Below are positions 1 to 10,800 of a DNA stretch of 64,000 bases, in pieces (position 1 is the stretch's first letter; every line of letters begins with the position of its first letter). Source of the DNA: Podospora pseudocomata (lineage: Eukaryota > Ascomycota > Sordariomycetes > Sordariales > Podosporaceae); contig NC_085889.1 of assembly GCF_035222375.1 (NCBI RefSeq), positions 1 to 64,000 on the forward strand. Direction: 5' to 3'. The notes below the pieces were generated by a model. That model worked only from the letters and a program-made list of their open reading frames with translations, had not been told where the DNA came from and did not search any database. Position numbers and translations under genes: made by a program.

Positions 1-184
1 CTAAGTATTACAACTATCTGGTGACGACTCTACGAGTACACTGAACTTGAAGAAGAAAAGGAAAAGGGGAATAGAAGGTTTGTCGACATGAGCCTCTGGT
101 ATGGCTGAGGGTGTTGGCCAGTGCGCGGTGATAGAAGGTTCTGGAGTAGTGGTCTGTGCGTTCTGGGAATAGCTTCACCAGGGC

Positions 185-312
185 TGTGACGGCTGTGGCG
201 GCGTCACCATATATATACCACTGGAGCGAGCCAAGCCAGGAAGCTTGGCTCACTTGTAGCTTTTGATAGCAATCACAACAGGTTTGGCGCAGTGGTCTGC
301 CCTGCCGTGACA
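185..312 (+). repeat. Left terminal repeat of the miniature LTR element
   Basis: 128 bases, TG..CA ends, about 98% like 534-662. It carries an AT-rich TATATATA stretch near 209-217 and a tRNA box-A-like segment at its right end. Confidence 0.85.
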
Positions 313-533
313 TTTGAGCCAAGCTTGCACGGGAGCGTGGGTTCGAGCCACGCTCTTGGAAAGTCTGAGCCCGCTTTGCATGTACTCTGGAGCTTGCTGC
401 CGGGAAGACCGCGCTCGGGTATATGGAGTGGTAGGACTTTCAGTTACCATATATATGCCCTCTTCTCGATGATAAATGGCACTCGAAGGCCTCGCTGAGC
501 AGCAGCTCGCGGGGCTCTCGTCGAGGGGGGAGA

Positions 534-662
534 TGTGACGGCTGTGGCGGCGTCACCATATATATATACATTGGAGCGAGCCAAGCCAGGAAGCTTGGCT
601 CACTTGTAGCTTTTGATAGCAATCACAACAGGTTTGGCGCAGTGGTCTGCCCTGCCGTGACA
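534..662 (+). repeat. Right terminal repeat of the miniature LTR element
   Basis: 129 bases, preceded by a purine tract. It differs from the left copy only by one extra TA and single substitutions in the TATATA segment, so the insertion is recent. Confidence 0.85.
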
Positions 663-747
663 AGGGCCGAGGGTTGCCGAGGTCCATGCCAGGCTCAGCC
701 TGTTACAATACCCCCCTCCTCTCCCAAGGTGCCCGATCAGGGGGGAG

Positions 748-3700
748 AGATCTTTCCATGCTTCTCCTCAAATATATCCAACGCCTCCGTTTCCTCGAAA
801 TTACTTAGGGGCTCCCATGTAGGCTTAGCATAGCCAGACCATTTCACTAGGAGCCTTGTCCTTCCTCTCACCTTCTTTGCCTCCAAGATCTCCTCGACTT
901 GCCACTCCGCTTCTCCTTCTCCATCGTCGTTGCTTCCGATCAGCGCTGGGGCTGAGTGTCGTCCTGTTGTTGTGATGGTAGAGGGTCTTCCGCTGCCCTT
1001 TTTAATAGCATAACGTGGAAGACGTTATGAATCCCCGGTGGAGTATCCAACCGACAAGCATGGGAGCCGATCAGCTCAGTGACAGTATACTTAGCGTTTT
1101 AGCCAATCGAGTTTCGCCGAGGGTCTATCTGTCTTGATATGCTTTAATCGTAGCCATACCTTGTCCCCAACACGGAATTGTTCAGCTATCTGACGAGCTC
1201 TATTGGCGTACTCTTCCTGACGTTCTTGGGCTGAGGCCATTGTTGCTTGAGCTACTTCTGTTGCTTCCCGTAGCCGGGCTACAAAAGCTTCTCCCTGAGC
1301 AATTGGTGACTTCCCTGTAGTCCTTAGGGGCTCTTTTGCATCGACTAGACCCAGGAGATCAACATCGTAACCGTGGGTCATAAAGAAGGGGCTGATGCCG
1401 GTCGAGGTTGCATTGCGGTTATTAATCGCTAGCATGGCCATCGGGAGAAGTGCAGCCCAGTCGTCTTGCCAATAGGTTGTGTAGGAGCGTAAGTATTCTT
1501 CAAGGACTTGGTTCATCCGCTCAGTGGCTCCGTCTGTTTCCGGATGATTCGCTGTCGATAGTCGTCGTGTGATCCGAAGTAGGTTGCATATCCTAGCCCA
1601 CATATGGCTCACGAACTGGGGTCCTCTATCTGAGACGATGGCCCTCGGCAGGCCATGGTGTCGGATCAAGCAGCGGGTGAGACGATCTGCTATTGCGTCT
1701 GCTGTCGTAGATGCCATAGGTTCGAAGATCACATTCTTGACAGTCTATCTGTGACTACCATAATCTCGGTTGTTCTGTCAGGGCCCGATGGGGTAATCCG
1801 GAAACAAAGTCAATAGAAAGCTCTGACCAGATCCGATCGGGAATGGGGAGGGGCTTCAATAATCCTCTTCGTTTTTCCCGCCATACAGCTGTCCTTCCAC
1901 AAACGTCACAGTTCCTCAGGAATCTCCTCACATCCTGGCTCAGGCCCGGCCAGGTAAACTTTCGGCTGATAAGGGTCTTCGTCATATCCCTTCCAGGGTG
2001 ACCAGCCAGCACGGAGTCGTGCGTTTCTTGAATAACCCGGGTGCGAAGCGGTTCAAAGTGAGGTAGCCAGATTCGGTCCCTCCAACACAAGCGTTTTCCT
2101 TCGTCGATAGAACATTCCGCAATAGATATTGGTAGCCCCCACTCTGGGGCAGTTGGCGTTCTCCGTCCAAAACCATGCGTCTGATCAGCCAGTAGCGGTT
2201 GTTGGCTTCCAATCCTTGGTCCCATAGGCTTTTCAAAGGCTCCTCGGAAAAGGGGTTCTCCGGGGGTCCGATTTATCCGCGGGTCGTCTAACTCCTGATC
2301 CTGATCTCCGCCCTTAACGAAGCCAGAGCTTACTCTGGTGGTTGCTCCCTTTCTAAACCAAGGCGGCCCGATTGATCTTAAGACTCTTATTCCTCGCGGG
2401 CCTAAGTAACTGGAAGCATCTCCCAGTAAGTCGGTCGTCTTGGCTCGATACCGGTAGGTCCTGTTCTCTCCTTGACAAAGCGTCCGGCACCACAGCATCT
2501 GTTCCAGGTCGGTACTTGAGCGTGAAGTTATAACGAGCCAATATCTCTGCCCACCGTACCTGCCGCTCGCTCAGCTGTCGTTTCTTCTGGAAGTATTCCA
2601 AGTTTTTTGTGATCAGTCCAGATCTCGAAGTGAGCTACGCTCCGGAGCTCCGCGTCCCATTGGTCCAGGCACTTAACCACTGCTAACAGTTCTTTGTCAT
2701 GTATCGGGTAGTTGGACTCAGCGGGATTGTTTTTCTTTGAGAACAAGGCGACTGGGCGAAGGATCCCATCTTCGTCATACTGCGAGAGGGCGCCACCCAC
2801 GGCATAGCCCGACGAATCTGTCTCCACTACCGTCCTCCTTTCTGGATCCCACTGGGCCAATACTGGCGCGCTGATCAGAAGTGTCTTAAGTGTCTTGAAC
2901 GCTTCTTCGCACTGAGGGGTCCAACTGAAAGACACCCCTTTTTGGTCAAAGCCGTCAGCGGTAGAGCTATCTCCGAGAACTTGGGCACAAATGCTCGATA
3001 GTAATTTGCAAAACCAATAAAGCTCCGTACTCCTTTGACAGAACGAGGGCGCTGCCACTGCTCCACAGCTTTAATCTTTTCTGGGTCAACGCGAATCCTC
3101 TTCCTGCATCGATAATGAATCCAAGATATTTGACGCTCTTGACTTCAAATTCGCACTTGTCTATATCGACTTGTAGTCCTGCGGTTTGCAACCTTTCCAA
3201 CACTTTCCGGACTTTCTTCCTATGATCGGATAGGGAGCCGCTAGAGTAAATGAGGACGTCGTCGATGTAAGCCGAACAGAATTCGTCTAGGTACTCTCGT
3301 AGTGTATTGTTGATGTACCTCTGGAATGTAGCGGGTGCTCCTGTGAGGCCGAAGGGGGTAACCAGCCATTCGAATAGCCCGTACCTAGTACGAAATGCAG
3401 TCTTCCATTCGTCTCCTTCTTTGATCCGAATCTTGTGGAACGCGGCGATGACGTCTAGCTTAGTGAACCATTTAGCTTGGGACAACGACCTCAGCGTTTC
3501 GCTGATCAGAGGAAGAGGATATCTATCCTTGCGGGTAATCGCGTTGAGACCCCGGTAATCGACGCAAAACCGTAGGCCTCCCCCTGGTTTCTTCACGAAT
3601 AAAACAGGCGCTGACGCTGGTGAACTGCTGGCTCGTATAAAATTCTTATCGAGCATCTCGGTAAGGGTTTTCCGCAGAGCAATCAACTCCTCTCGGGACA

Positions 3701-4415
3701 TTCCGTATAACGGTCCCCAGGGGAACTTTCTCTTTGCCGTTTTCATCCTTCTCAAGCGGGATAGCGTGGTCAATTCCAGTCCGGTGTGGAGGTAGGCGGT
3801 CTGCTTCGGTACGATCGAAGAGCGGAAGGAAGTCGTGATAGTGCTCTGGCAGTTTCTGGCGGGGATCACTTCTTTTCTTGGGCGCCAATGCCTTCTCAAT
3901 GTCTGCCAGGCTAGCTGCGAATATTTGCGTCGTTGCTTTCGGATTGGAGCAAGCCTTGGTTCGGCGAGCTCTTCTGATTAGCGCCCCAAAACACTGGCTG
4001 TTTGTTGTGTGAGAGGATACTTTTTCCTCCCTTGGTCCTCTTTCCTTAACTCTTAAGCCCGTAGTGCCGATTATCAGTTCGCCTCTGGACGGCGAGATCG
4101 TCACATCCTCGAGGTCCATCCAAGGTCGACCCAATATCACTTCGTCGACTTGGCCTGGGATAACGTAAAAGAATACCTTTTTCTTTTATGGCCGTCGATA
4201 TCCGTATCCGCATAAGCCACATGCGTAATTGCTCCTTCCACCGTAACATTGACCTGCTCCAGGTTTCGAGGAGTGATGGGGATGCGTGGGAGACGAAGTC
4301 GCTTGACGAGAACATCACTGATGGAGGCATAGCAGAGGCATCCACTATCAACGAAAGCCTTAGTGTAATAAATGCTATTGATCCCGAAATTAATGTAAAA
4401 CGGTTTACCATCCAT
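748..4415 (-). pseudogene. Pol region of gypsy element 1
   Basis: In transcript order: aspartic protease around 4415-4140 (AFVDSGC), reverse transcriptase around 3760-3070 ([25 protein letters not shown]), RNase H around 2990-2530 (ETDSSGYAVGGALS), integrase around 2160-1090 (zinc-binding H..H..CDVC, then SIDFVSGLP) and a chromodomain near 920-760 with the typical LLVKWSGY and TWEP signature. The chromodomain would direct integration to marked chromatin in intact relatives. The reading frame is interrupted several times; no functional product is expected. Confidence 0.85.
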
Positions 4416-4537
4416 CTTCTTTTTCGCAATGCTCCAATCTTTCTTAGCCTTCCGAGTGCCCCTGACGACGACTTCTATCAGGGGCTAGTCTTTAACGACT
4501 CGTCATCAGTTCGATCGGACGTCGACCCTCCGTTCCC

Positions 4538-5756
4538 TCATTTCTTCTTCCACCTCCGCTCGCAATACCGGTCTAGTCTTTTAATCCCGGTCTCGTTGTC
4601 CTGGCGCGGACGTCTTGCAGGCAAAAGAGGACACTTGCTTATTTTGCACCCTGTTCTCCCGCATCTTAAGCAGCGCCCTTCGCTTCTCCGGCGGTCGATC
4701 TCGCTCTGATTAACCCATTTTGCGCGCTTTCCCTCCAGCTCCTTGTTAGCTCTGTGGACAGCCTGGCTAATCTTCGTAGGCTCCCAATCCATCTCGTCTA
4801 CCGTTGCAGTGGTGGTGACTGGTCGGTGCTTCGGTTCTGGTGCTTTAGAATCAGGGGTTGAAGAGCGTGACCTGGTTTTCGGTTTCCGCGTATAAAAGCG
4901 CAGCTCGTCGAGATTAGCGCCCAAGTGATGTAGGTTGTTGACGAACTCGGGATAATCCTTAGGTAAGTTCAACTGGCTCGCCAGGGCGGTCCTCATCTCC
5001 CTGTTAATGGTCCGTTTGAGGTAGTTGATCTTCACGACGTCGCTCCATTCGGCACCTCCGCTGTCTGCTAGCTCTTTTTCGAACTTTGGAAGAAAGGAAG
5101 CGAAACTCTCTTTTCCCCTTGAGCCATTGATTCCAACCTGCCGAGAGCTCGTTGTTCGATGTTAGGATCGCCGTAACAGGTCGCGAGGTAAACGAGAAAG
5201 TGCTCAGGGTTCGAAGTTCCATCTGGGCCACCTCTTTTAAAGAAAGCGGCGGCCATGGCTTGAGGTGTTTCCTCTAAGCGGGCGTATATATATGCGAACT
5301 GATCGGTCGGGGAGCCGATCGCCGAACCATCGACTCGGAGCTTACTCCTCATCTCCAATTCCCATGTGCGGAACCTCTTCCTAAGTCCGTTAAAGGGGAG
5401 GGTCAGGAAGTGTCGGCTTCTTTCTCTTCGAATATTCGTTCGCATCTGGTATCGTTGGCGAATGTACCACCGGTGCAGTGCCTACGCTCGTCGCTGGTGT
5501 GAGGGTCGAGACACCCGAAGTAGATCGTTCTCCCTGCATAGATGCGATGGTATCCTGAAGGGTTCGGATTTGCGCTTGGTTTGCTTCGTTCGCCTGCCTG
5601 CCCTTCCTGTCGAAGAGCAGCAATCTGTTCCGCTAACTGACGCATCGTCTGCATCAGCATGGAGGTCTCGGCTTGCGCCGCCATGGTGTCCTCCTGCGTC
5701 ATTGTCCCTGGCCCTCGTGCCGAGGTCACTACTGTTGAATTCACGCACGTACTCAA
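4538..5756 (-). pseudogene. Gag region of gypsy element 1
   Basis: Minus-strand coding remnants give a capsid-like segment (FRTWELEMRSKLRVDG) followed by a basic stretch and a cysteine-rich knuckle (CLRCGRTGCKISKC), then stop before the protease. This is the usual Gag capsid-nucleocapsid order of Ty3/gypsy elements. It is broken like the rest of the element. Confidence 0.75.
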
Positions 5757-5848
5757 TGCGCCGAATTCCGCTAGTTGGGTCTGCGCTGAGGCTCTTCCAA
5801 CTGTTTTCCGCGAGGTGAAAGTTCGGTGTAATGTAACGGTTCCAGGAG

Positions 5849-6069
5849 TGTATTACAACTATCTGGTGACGACTCTACGAGTACACCGAACTTGAAGAAG
5901 AAAAGGAAAAGGGGAATAGAAGGTTTGTCGACATGAGCCTCTGGTATGGCTGAGGGTGTTGGCCAGTGCGCGGTGATAGAAGGTTCTGGAGTAGTGGTCT
6001 GTGCGTTCTGGGAATAGCTTCACCAGGGCCGAGGGTTGCCGAGGTCCATGCCAGGCTCAGCCTGTTACA
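5849..6069 (-). repeat. Right (5') LTR of element 1
   Basis: 221 bases, TG..CA, matching the left LTR with the insertion removed. On the minus strand it would hold the promoter. A 12-base segment at 5882-5893 is the exact complement of 5819-5830 just inside the element. Confidence 0.88.
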
Positions 6070-6646
6070 CAAACGGTCGGCTATGTGCTTCTTGAGGGTC
6101 GGGGCTGGCCAGGAGCAGACGGGTCATGAGAGGCATGCTCTTTAGCCCGCCGATGCAGCGGTCGAAGAAGAGTCCGTCCAAAGCGGCCGTCATCCGTCGC
6201 TGCTCATCGTCCGCACACGACCGGGGCATTCGACTACAGGCCTGGATGTCCATTAATTTTTCCTTCCGGCGAAGTGGATCGACCAGCCGGTCCGCTTTAG
6301 CCAGTTTGTCGTTTCGTGTCTTAGGATCCCTTCCTCCATGACCCTCTGCATCTTCTCCTGCGTTTCTCGCTGCAGCGACCAGCCCTGCGCAATGTCCGAG
6401 ACGATACTGCGATCGTCCGAATGCACCGTCGCTCTACTGCTTCTTATTCCATCCCCTCTCTCGCCGCCCCCGGCGGCAGCGGAGGAGGGTTCGACACAAA
6501 AGTAGAAGACCGCCCTCTTGGGTCCTGTGAAGAAGGTCTGGCAGGTGCACGTTGGCCCAGCAGTCCCTCTGGGCCCTGGCTCCTTTTGCGTTGTGCTTGT
6601 CGTTGAGGTGCACTCGCAAGCACTTCCAACTTAACGTGAGATGACC
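6070..6646 (-). pseudogene. Fragment of a DUF3505/telomere-linked-helicase-like protein, copy A
   Basis: The minus strand gives, in changing frames, a zinc-finger tail (HLNDKHNAKG), a tryptophan-rich segment and a block with WLKRTGWSIHF and SMPLMTRLLL that ends at SRPF where element 1 begins. The same order (RTGW block, then KPF) is seen in the fragment at 14202-15111. I read both as N-terminal pieces of the fungal family that carries a DUF3505-type C2H2 domain, often joined to a RecQ-like helicase at telomeres; that assignment is from memory of the family. The piece is bounded on both sides by LTR elements and has frame changes, so it is a relic. Confidence 0.5.
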
Positions 6647-7092
6647 TGTTACAACCTGCACCAGGAATGGATACAGACTGCAAGGCAGTACGCCGAAGGT
6701 GAATATGACAGGATGATCGAAGGTTGTGACAAGCGTCTCAGACACGGGTTCACTGTCAACAACAGGTTGTTCTAACAAAGAGCTACTGAAAGTAGATTGT
6801 AGACAAATGAACTTGAATTGCTTGCATGAGGAATCAGATTCCTCGATACGGGGAGCGCCCGGCGCTCCCCCCTATTTATGTCAAGCTGTCTACATATATT
6901 TCTGAAGTATCTTTGTACCTTGCTCAGTGTGCTCAGTGGTCTTGGCCACTGATCAGACTGAGCAACTCCTGATTGGTTGCACGGGGGCTTGTGGGTCTTT
7001 CCATCCCTGGCCCAATGATTGGCTGAGGTGCCCAGCACCTCGGGTACCACCCAGTGGTTCCTGTATAGGGGTATTACGCTTGGGACGTAACA
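6647..7092 (-). repeat. Left (3') LTR of element 2
   Basis: 446 bases with TG..CA ends, nearly identical to 13759-14201. It carries a TATA-like ATAAATAG (minus strand, near 6874) and the self-complementary priming site at 6818-6829. Confidence 0.9.
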
Positions 7093-7186
7093 CGTTTCCT
7101 CTCCTCCCTGGTCTTCGCCTCGAAGACCCTTGACGCTAGGAAATTGTCGTTGTGACTGTAAGTTTTCCCTTTCATCCTTTTCTAAA

Positions 7187-7867
7187 ATGCCTGCTAACAG
7201 GGTGCAGAAGAATTATCAAAAAACTCAAAGAAAGAAGTCGCAACCGCGATCTTCTACTGAACGTCGTTATTCCCTTGTTGATTACACCAATACTTTCGGT
7301 TTCGCCATGCCCGTCGATTGTTCTCGTTGTAAGCGGCTGCGGCTTACAAACTGTAAGGCTGCCGACCGTAGCTTGTCTTGTCAGAATTGTCTGCAAGCGG
7401 GGGCGAATTCTTGCAATATTTATGGTGAGCCCTCGTCGGTGCTTCGTGGTCTTCTTGAGGAGAAACGGCGCCTTGATCGCGAGAGGGGTGATGCGGTTTC
7501 GGAACTTCTAGCAGCTGCAGCCGCTCAGAGGGATGCCGCCGCAAAGCTTGCTAGGATAGAGGAGCAGTCTCGTTTTCTTGAAAACAGGGCGGGTGAGGCA
7601 TTTTCTCGGGAATACACTCTGTTGCAGGAGGCGGAGGCGGAGGAACAAGCGGGTTCCTCGGCCGTTACCCAGGAATCGGGGTTCCCAGTCGTAGGGGACG
7701 GTCGTTCCCCGTTGTCCTTTGGGGACGTTGGTAACCTTGATTTCTCGGGTGTCGACTGGTCGTCGTTGGATCCAAATCTTTTATCCCAGGTCGGTCTGGG
7801 TTCTGTCGGTGAAACTGCTGGAGCTTCTCCGGACAGTCCAGGAAGTCGACAGGTTCCCACGAGTTAG
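7187..7867 (+). CDS. Antisense accessory reading frame in element 2 with a Zn2Cys6-like motif
   Basis: An uninterrupted 226-residue frame opens at an ATG 95 bases inside the left LTR and runs against the direction of the element, overlapping the end of the chromodomain-bearing Pol by about 200 bases. Residues 44-77 contain six cysteines spaced C-x2-C-x7-C-x8-C-x2-C-x7-C, close to a fungal Zn2Cys6 binuclear cluster. An alanine/glutamate/arginine-rich stretch that should form a coiled coil follows (about 87-150), then an acidic, Ser/Gly-rich tail. The N terminus is rich in Lys/Arg/Gln. A DNA-binding or regulatory role is an inference from the motif only. Unlike the sense genes of the element, this frame is open throughout. 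Confidence 0.55.
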   Translation: MPANRVQKNYQKTQRKKSQPRSSTERRYSLVDYTNTFGFAMPVDCSRCKRLRLTNCKAADRSLSCQNCLQAGANSCNIYGEPSSVLRGLLEEKRRLDRERGDAVSELLAAAAAQRDAAAKLARIEEQSRFLENRAGEAFSREYTLLQEAEAEEQAGSSAVTQESGFPVVGDGRSPLSFGDVGNLDFSGVDWSSLDPNLLSQVGLGSVGETAGASPDSPGSRQVPTS

Positions 7868-10800
7868 ACTCTGGTCCGTAATCCAGCCATTTGACGAGAT
7901 ATTGGAGTTCGTTGTTGCTGATTCGTGAATCCAGGATATTCTCGACGTCAAATTCTTCTTCGTCGTCGACCACCTCGAGCCGTGTCTCGAGTTTTGCTTT
8001 CTTTGGGGCTGGTTCAAGAAGGAAATGTGGAATACTTTGGTTCGTACTCGCATGGAATCGGGAAGGATAATTCGTAGTTAGATGTTGAGATCTTTTCTTG
8101 ATCTTGAATGGCCCGATCTTCTTGAAATCCAGTTTCTTGCTTGGTCGTTTCGTGTGAAGATTGCGTGTGAGAAGAAACACTTTATCTCCCTCCTCGAGGG
8201 GAGGTCCCTCGACCCTATGTTTGTCGTAGTGGGTGCGCATTCGTTCCCTGACAACTTCGAGTGTTTCTTTCAACATGTTGTGCATCTCCTGCAATCGTCC
8301 TGCGTGGATCGCTGCACGTGGTACCTCTGCTGTTGGTCCCTGTCGTAACTCGGGTTGGAATCCGTAGTTGGCAAAGAATGGTGAGACGTTCGTTGTCTCT
8401 GTGTTGCTCGAGTTGTATGCTAACTGAGCGGTTGGTAACAGGTCAACCCAGTTGTCCTGTTCGAAGTTGATGTAGCACCGAAGGTATTGTTCAATGACTT
8501 GGTTGAGTCGTTCGGTCTGTCCATCTGTCTGGGGTGGAACGCTGTCGAGAGTTTTGACTTGACGTCTAGTCGTTTCATCAGGGCTTGCCAAAACTTAGAG
8601 GTGAAGAGTTTGTCTCTGTCCGAAGTGATGTCATCTGGCAGTCCATGTTGGCTCACGATGTTCCGTTCGAATAGGTAGGCGAGCTGTTCTGCCGTAGTGG
8701 TTTCTCTGAAAGGAATGAAGTATGCCCACTTGGTGAGTCTGTCAACCACTACCCAGATGGCGTCGTACTTGGTGTTGGTTCCATCTGGTACCGTTGAGCT
8801 GGGGAGTTTGGTGATGAAGTCCATGGAGATGGATCCCCACGCTCGTTCTGCTGTGGGAAGGGGTTCGAGAAGTCCGTAGGGTTTGTGTCTTGCTGCTTTG
8901 CTCTTAATGCATGTCTCACATTCTCTTACCATTTCCTCCACAATCTTTTTCATTCCTGGAAATGCGTAGTGCTGTTGTACGCGTTCGAGCGTTTTTCTGA
9001 TACCTGGGTGTCCTCCGAGTTTGTCGCTGTGGAGTTTCGTGACACACGCTCGTCTCTTGTCTGCTGGTACGTAGGCCTTGTCGTTGTACCATACTGGGTC
9101 GTTGTCGTCGGGCCCGGCCCGTAGACCTAGTTCCTGTATCTCATCCTCATCGACGTCTTGTCGTTTGGCTTGAACTCGTAATCTTCCCACTCGGTGTGAT
9201 AAGTCCTTGCGCAGTCTTCCCAAATCTGGATGGCGTGTTCCAGTGTTCCGTCTTTTCTTTAAAGAGGGGGCTGCGTCGATCTTTTCGTTACCCTTGTGGT
9301 CTGGTCGTCTGCTGAGCGCGTCTGCTCTAGCGTTTCTTTTCCTTTGACATAGTGGATGCGGAAGTTGAAGGGGCAAGGAATTCTGCCCATCGTACTTGTC
9401 TTGGACTTAGTTCCTTCGTGACGAAGTACTTCAAATTCCGGTGGTCTGTGAATACATCCACTGGTTCCTCAGTCCCACTGAGATATGGTCTCCATTCGTC
9501 AAATGCCTCGATGATGGCCATGAGTTCCTTGTCGTGGATTGGGTAGTTGAGTGCTGGTCCAGAAATCTTTTTGAGACAAATCCTACCGGGTGTCGGCCGT
9601 CGTTAAAGTATTGATAGAGCTCTGCCCAATAGTAAAAGTCTGACGCATCGGTCTCGACATAGAATGGTCTGCTGAAGTCTGGCATTCGTAGTACGGGTTC
9701 GCTGCTGATAGCGTCCTTGAGTTGGTCGAAGGCGTCTTGTTGTTGTTGTTTCCACTTAAATGGTGTTCCTTCGCCGGTCAACTCGTGCAACGGTTTTGCA
9801 ATTTTCCCAAATCCTTTGATGAATGATCTGTAGAAGTTGATGAATCCAATGAACATCCTAACTTCCTTCTGGTTTGTTGGTGTCGGCCAGTCCCGGACTG
9901 CCGTGATCTTAGCTGGTTCCATGCGGATCTCTCCTGGTGTAATTTCGAATCCCAAAAGACTGTCTTCTGCACGTGGAATTCGCTTTTTCGTGGGTTCACT
10001 GAGAGTCCTGCATCCTGCAGTGTTTGTAAGATCTGTCGTACGTGCTGTCTGTGTTCTTTGAGGGTCTTCGAATAGATCAAGATGTCGTCTAGGTATACAA
10101 AGGCGAATCGATCCAGATATGGGCGCAGGGTGTGGTCAATCATGCTTTGGAATGTCGCAGGGCGTTAGTGAGTCCAAATGGCATGACTTGGTACTCAAAG
10201 TGTCCGTAGCGAGTCCTGAAAGCTGTTTTCCATTCATCCCCTTCCTTAATCCGGATGTGGCCAAAGGCCATCGGAAGATCCAGTCGACTGAACCATTAGC
10301 GCCTGCCAGTCGGTCCTTCATCTCCCTGATAAGCGGCAGCGGATACCTATTCTTGATCGTTTCCTCGTTGAGTTGTCGATAATCGACCACAAGCCTTAAA
10401 TCTGTCGTTCCTTTCTTAGGCACGAATAAAATGGGGTAAGCTGCTTCGCTTTGTGATTCTCTGATAAACCCCTTTGGTAGGTTCTCCTTGATGTACTCTC
10501 TTTTGTAAGGCTTTGTCCTGTCGTGGACCTAGGTGATATGCTTTGTGGTATCGTAACTTTGCTCCTTCCTTCAATCGGATCTCGTGGTCGAAAGAGGTTC
10601 TCTCTTGGGGAGCTCGTCCTTCATCTTGTGTCTGAAGACTGTAAAACTGTGGTATTCTTTCGGAATGTTGCTGAGGTCCTCCTTTTCCTTGGGAGGCTTG
10701 TGCCTCGAGTCGTCACTCGGGTCTTCCTCTAGCTTCTCTGGTCTGACATACATCACCCAACCTTCTGGTTCTCTGGTGTGCGAGGGTCCTTCCTTGGTAC

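Larger units (their letters stand above)
185..662 (+). mobile_element. TRIM-like miniature LTR element nested in element 1
   Basis: Two direct repeats of about 128 bases (185-312 and 534-662), each starting TGTGACGG and ending CCGTGACA, flank 221 internal bases with no coding capacity. A purine tract (GAGGGGGGAGA, about 523-533) directly precedes the right repeat, as in LTR elements read on the plus strand. The insertion is flanked by an exact 5-base duplication AGGGC (180-184 and 663-667), and removing it restores the LTR seen at 5849-6069. The end of the left repeat and the start of the internal part hold tRNA-like promoter boxes: TGGCGCAGTGG near 274 (box A) and GGTTCGAGCC near 348 (box B). 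The family resembles terminal-repeat retrotransposons in miniature; it depends on other elements for its enzymes. Confidence 0.85.
4..707 (-). repeat. Left (3') LTR of element 1, split by a nested insertion
   Basis: Positions 4-184 and 668-707 together match the right LTR at 5849-6069. The intervening 185-667 is a miniature LTR element plus its duplicated target bases. The LTR ends in TGTTACA. Without the insertion it is about 221 bases, short for a gypsy LTR. Confidence 0.88.
4..6069 (-). mobile_element. Ty3/gypsy chromovirus LTR retrotransposon 1
   Basis: Near-identical direct repeats bound it (4-707, carrying a nested insertion, and 5849-6069). Read on the minus strand the parts are Gag with a CCHC-like knuckle, aspartic protease (DSG), reverse transcriptase (YIDDVLIYS), RNase H, integrase and a C-terminal chromodomain, which is the chromovirus order. 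A purine tract lies just inside the left LTR (minus strand of about 708-727), and a primer-binding candidate TGGAACCGTTACA lies four bases inside the right LTR. The coding part is broken in several places, so the copy looks dead. The LTRs are almost identical outside the insertion, so it is young. A target-site duplication cannot be tested because only three bases precede it in the window. Confidence 0.9.

Noticed and set aside
274-357. A tRNA gene
   Set aside because: Box A and box B motifs are present, but I could not fold a full cloverleaf and the segment is part of a repeated miniature LTR element.
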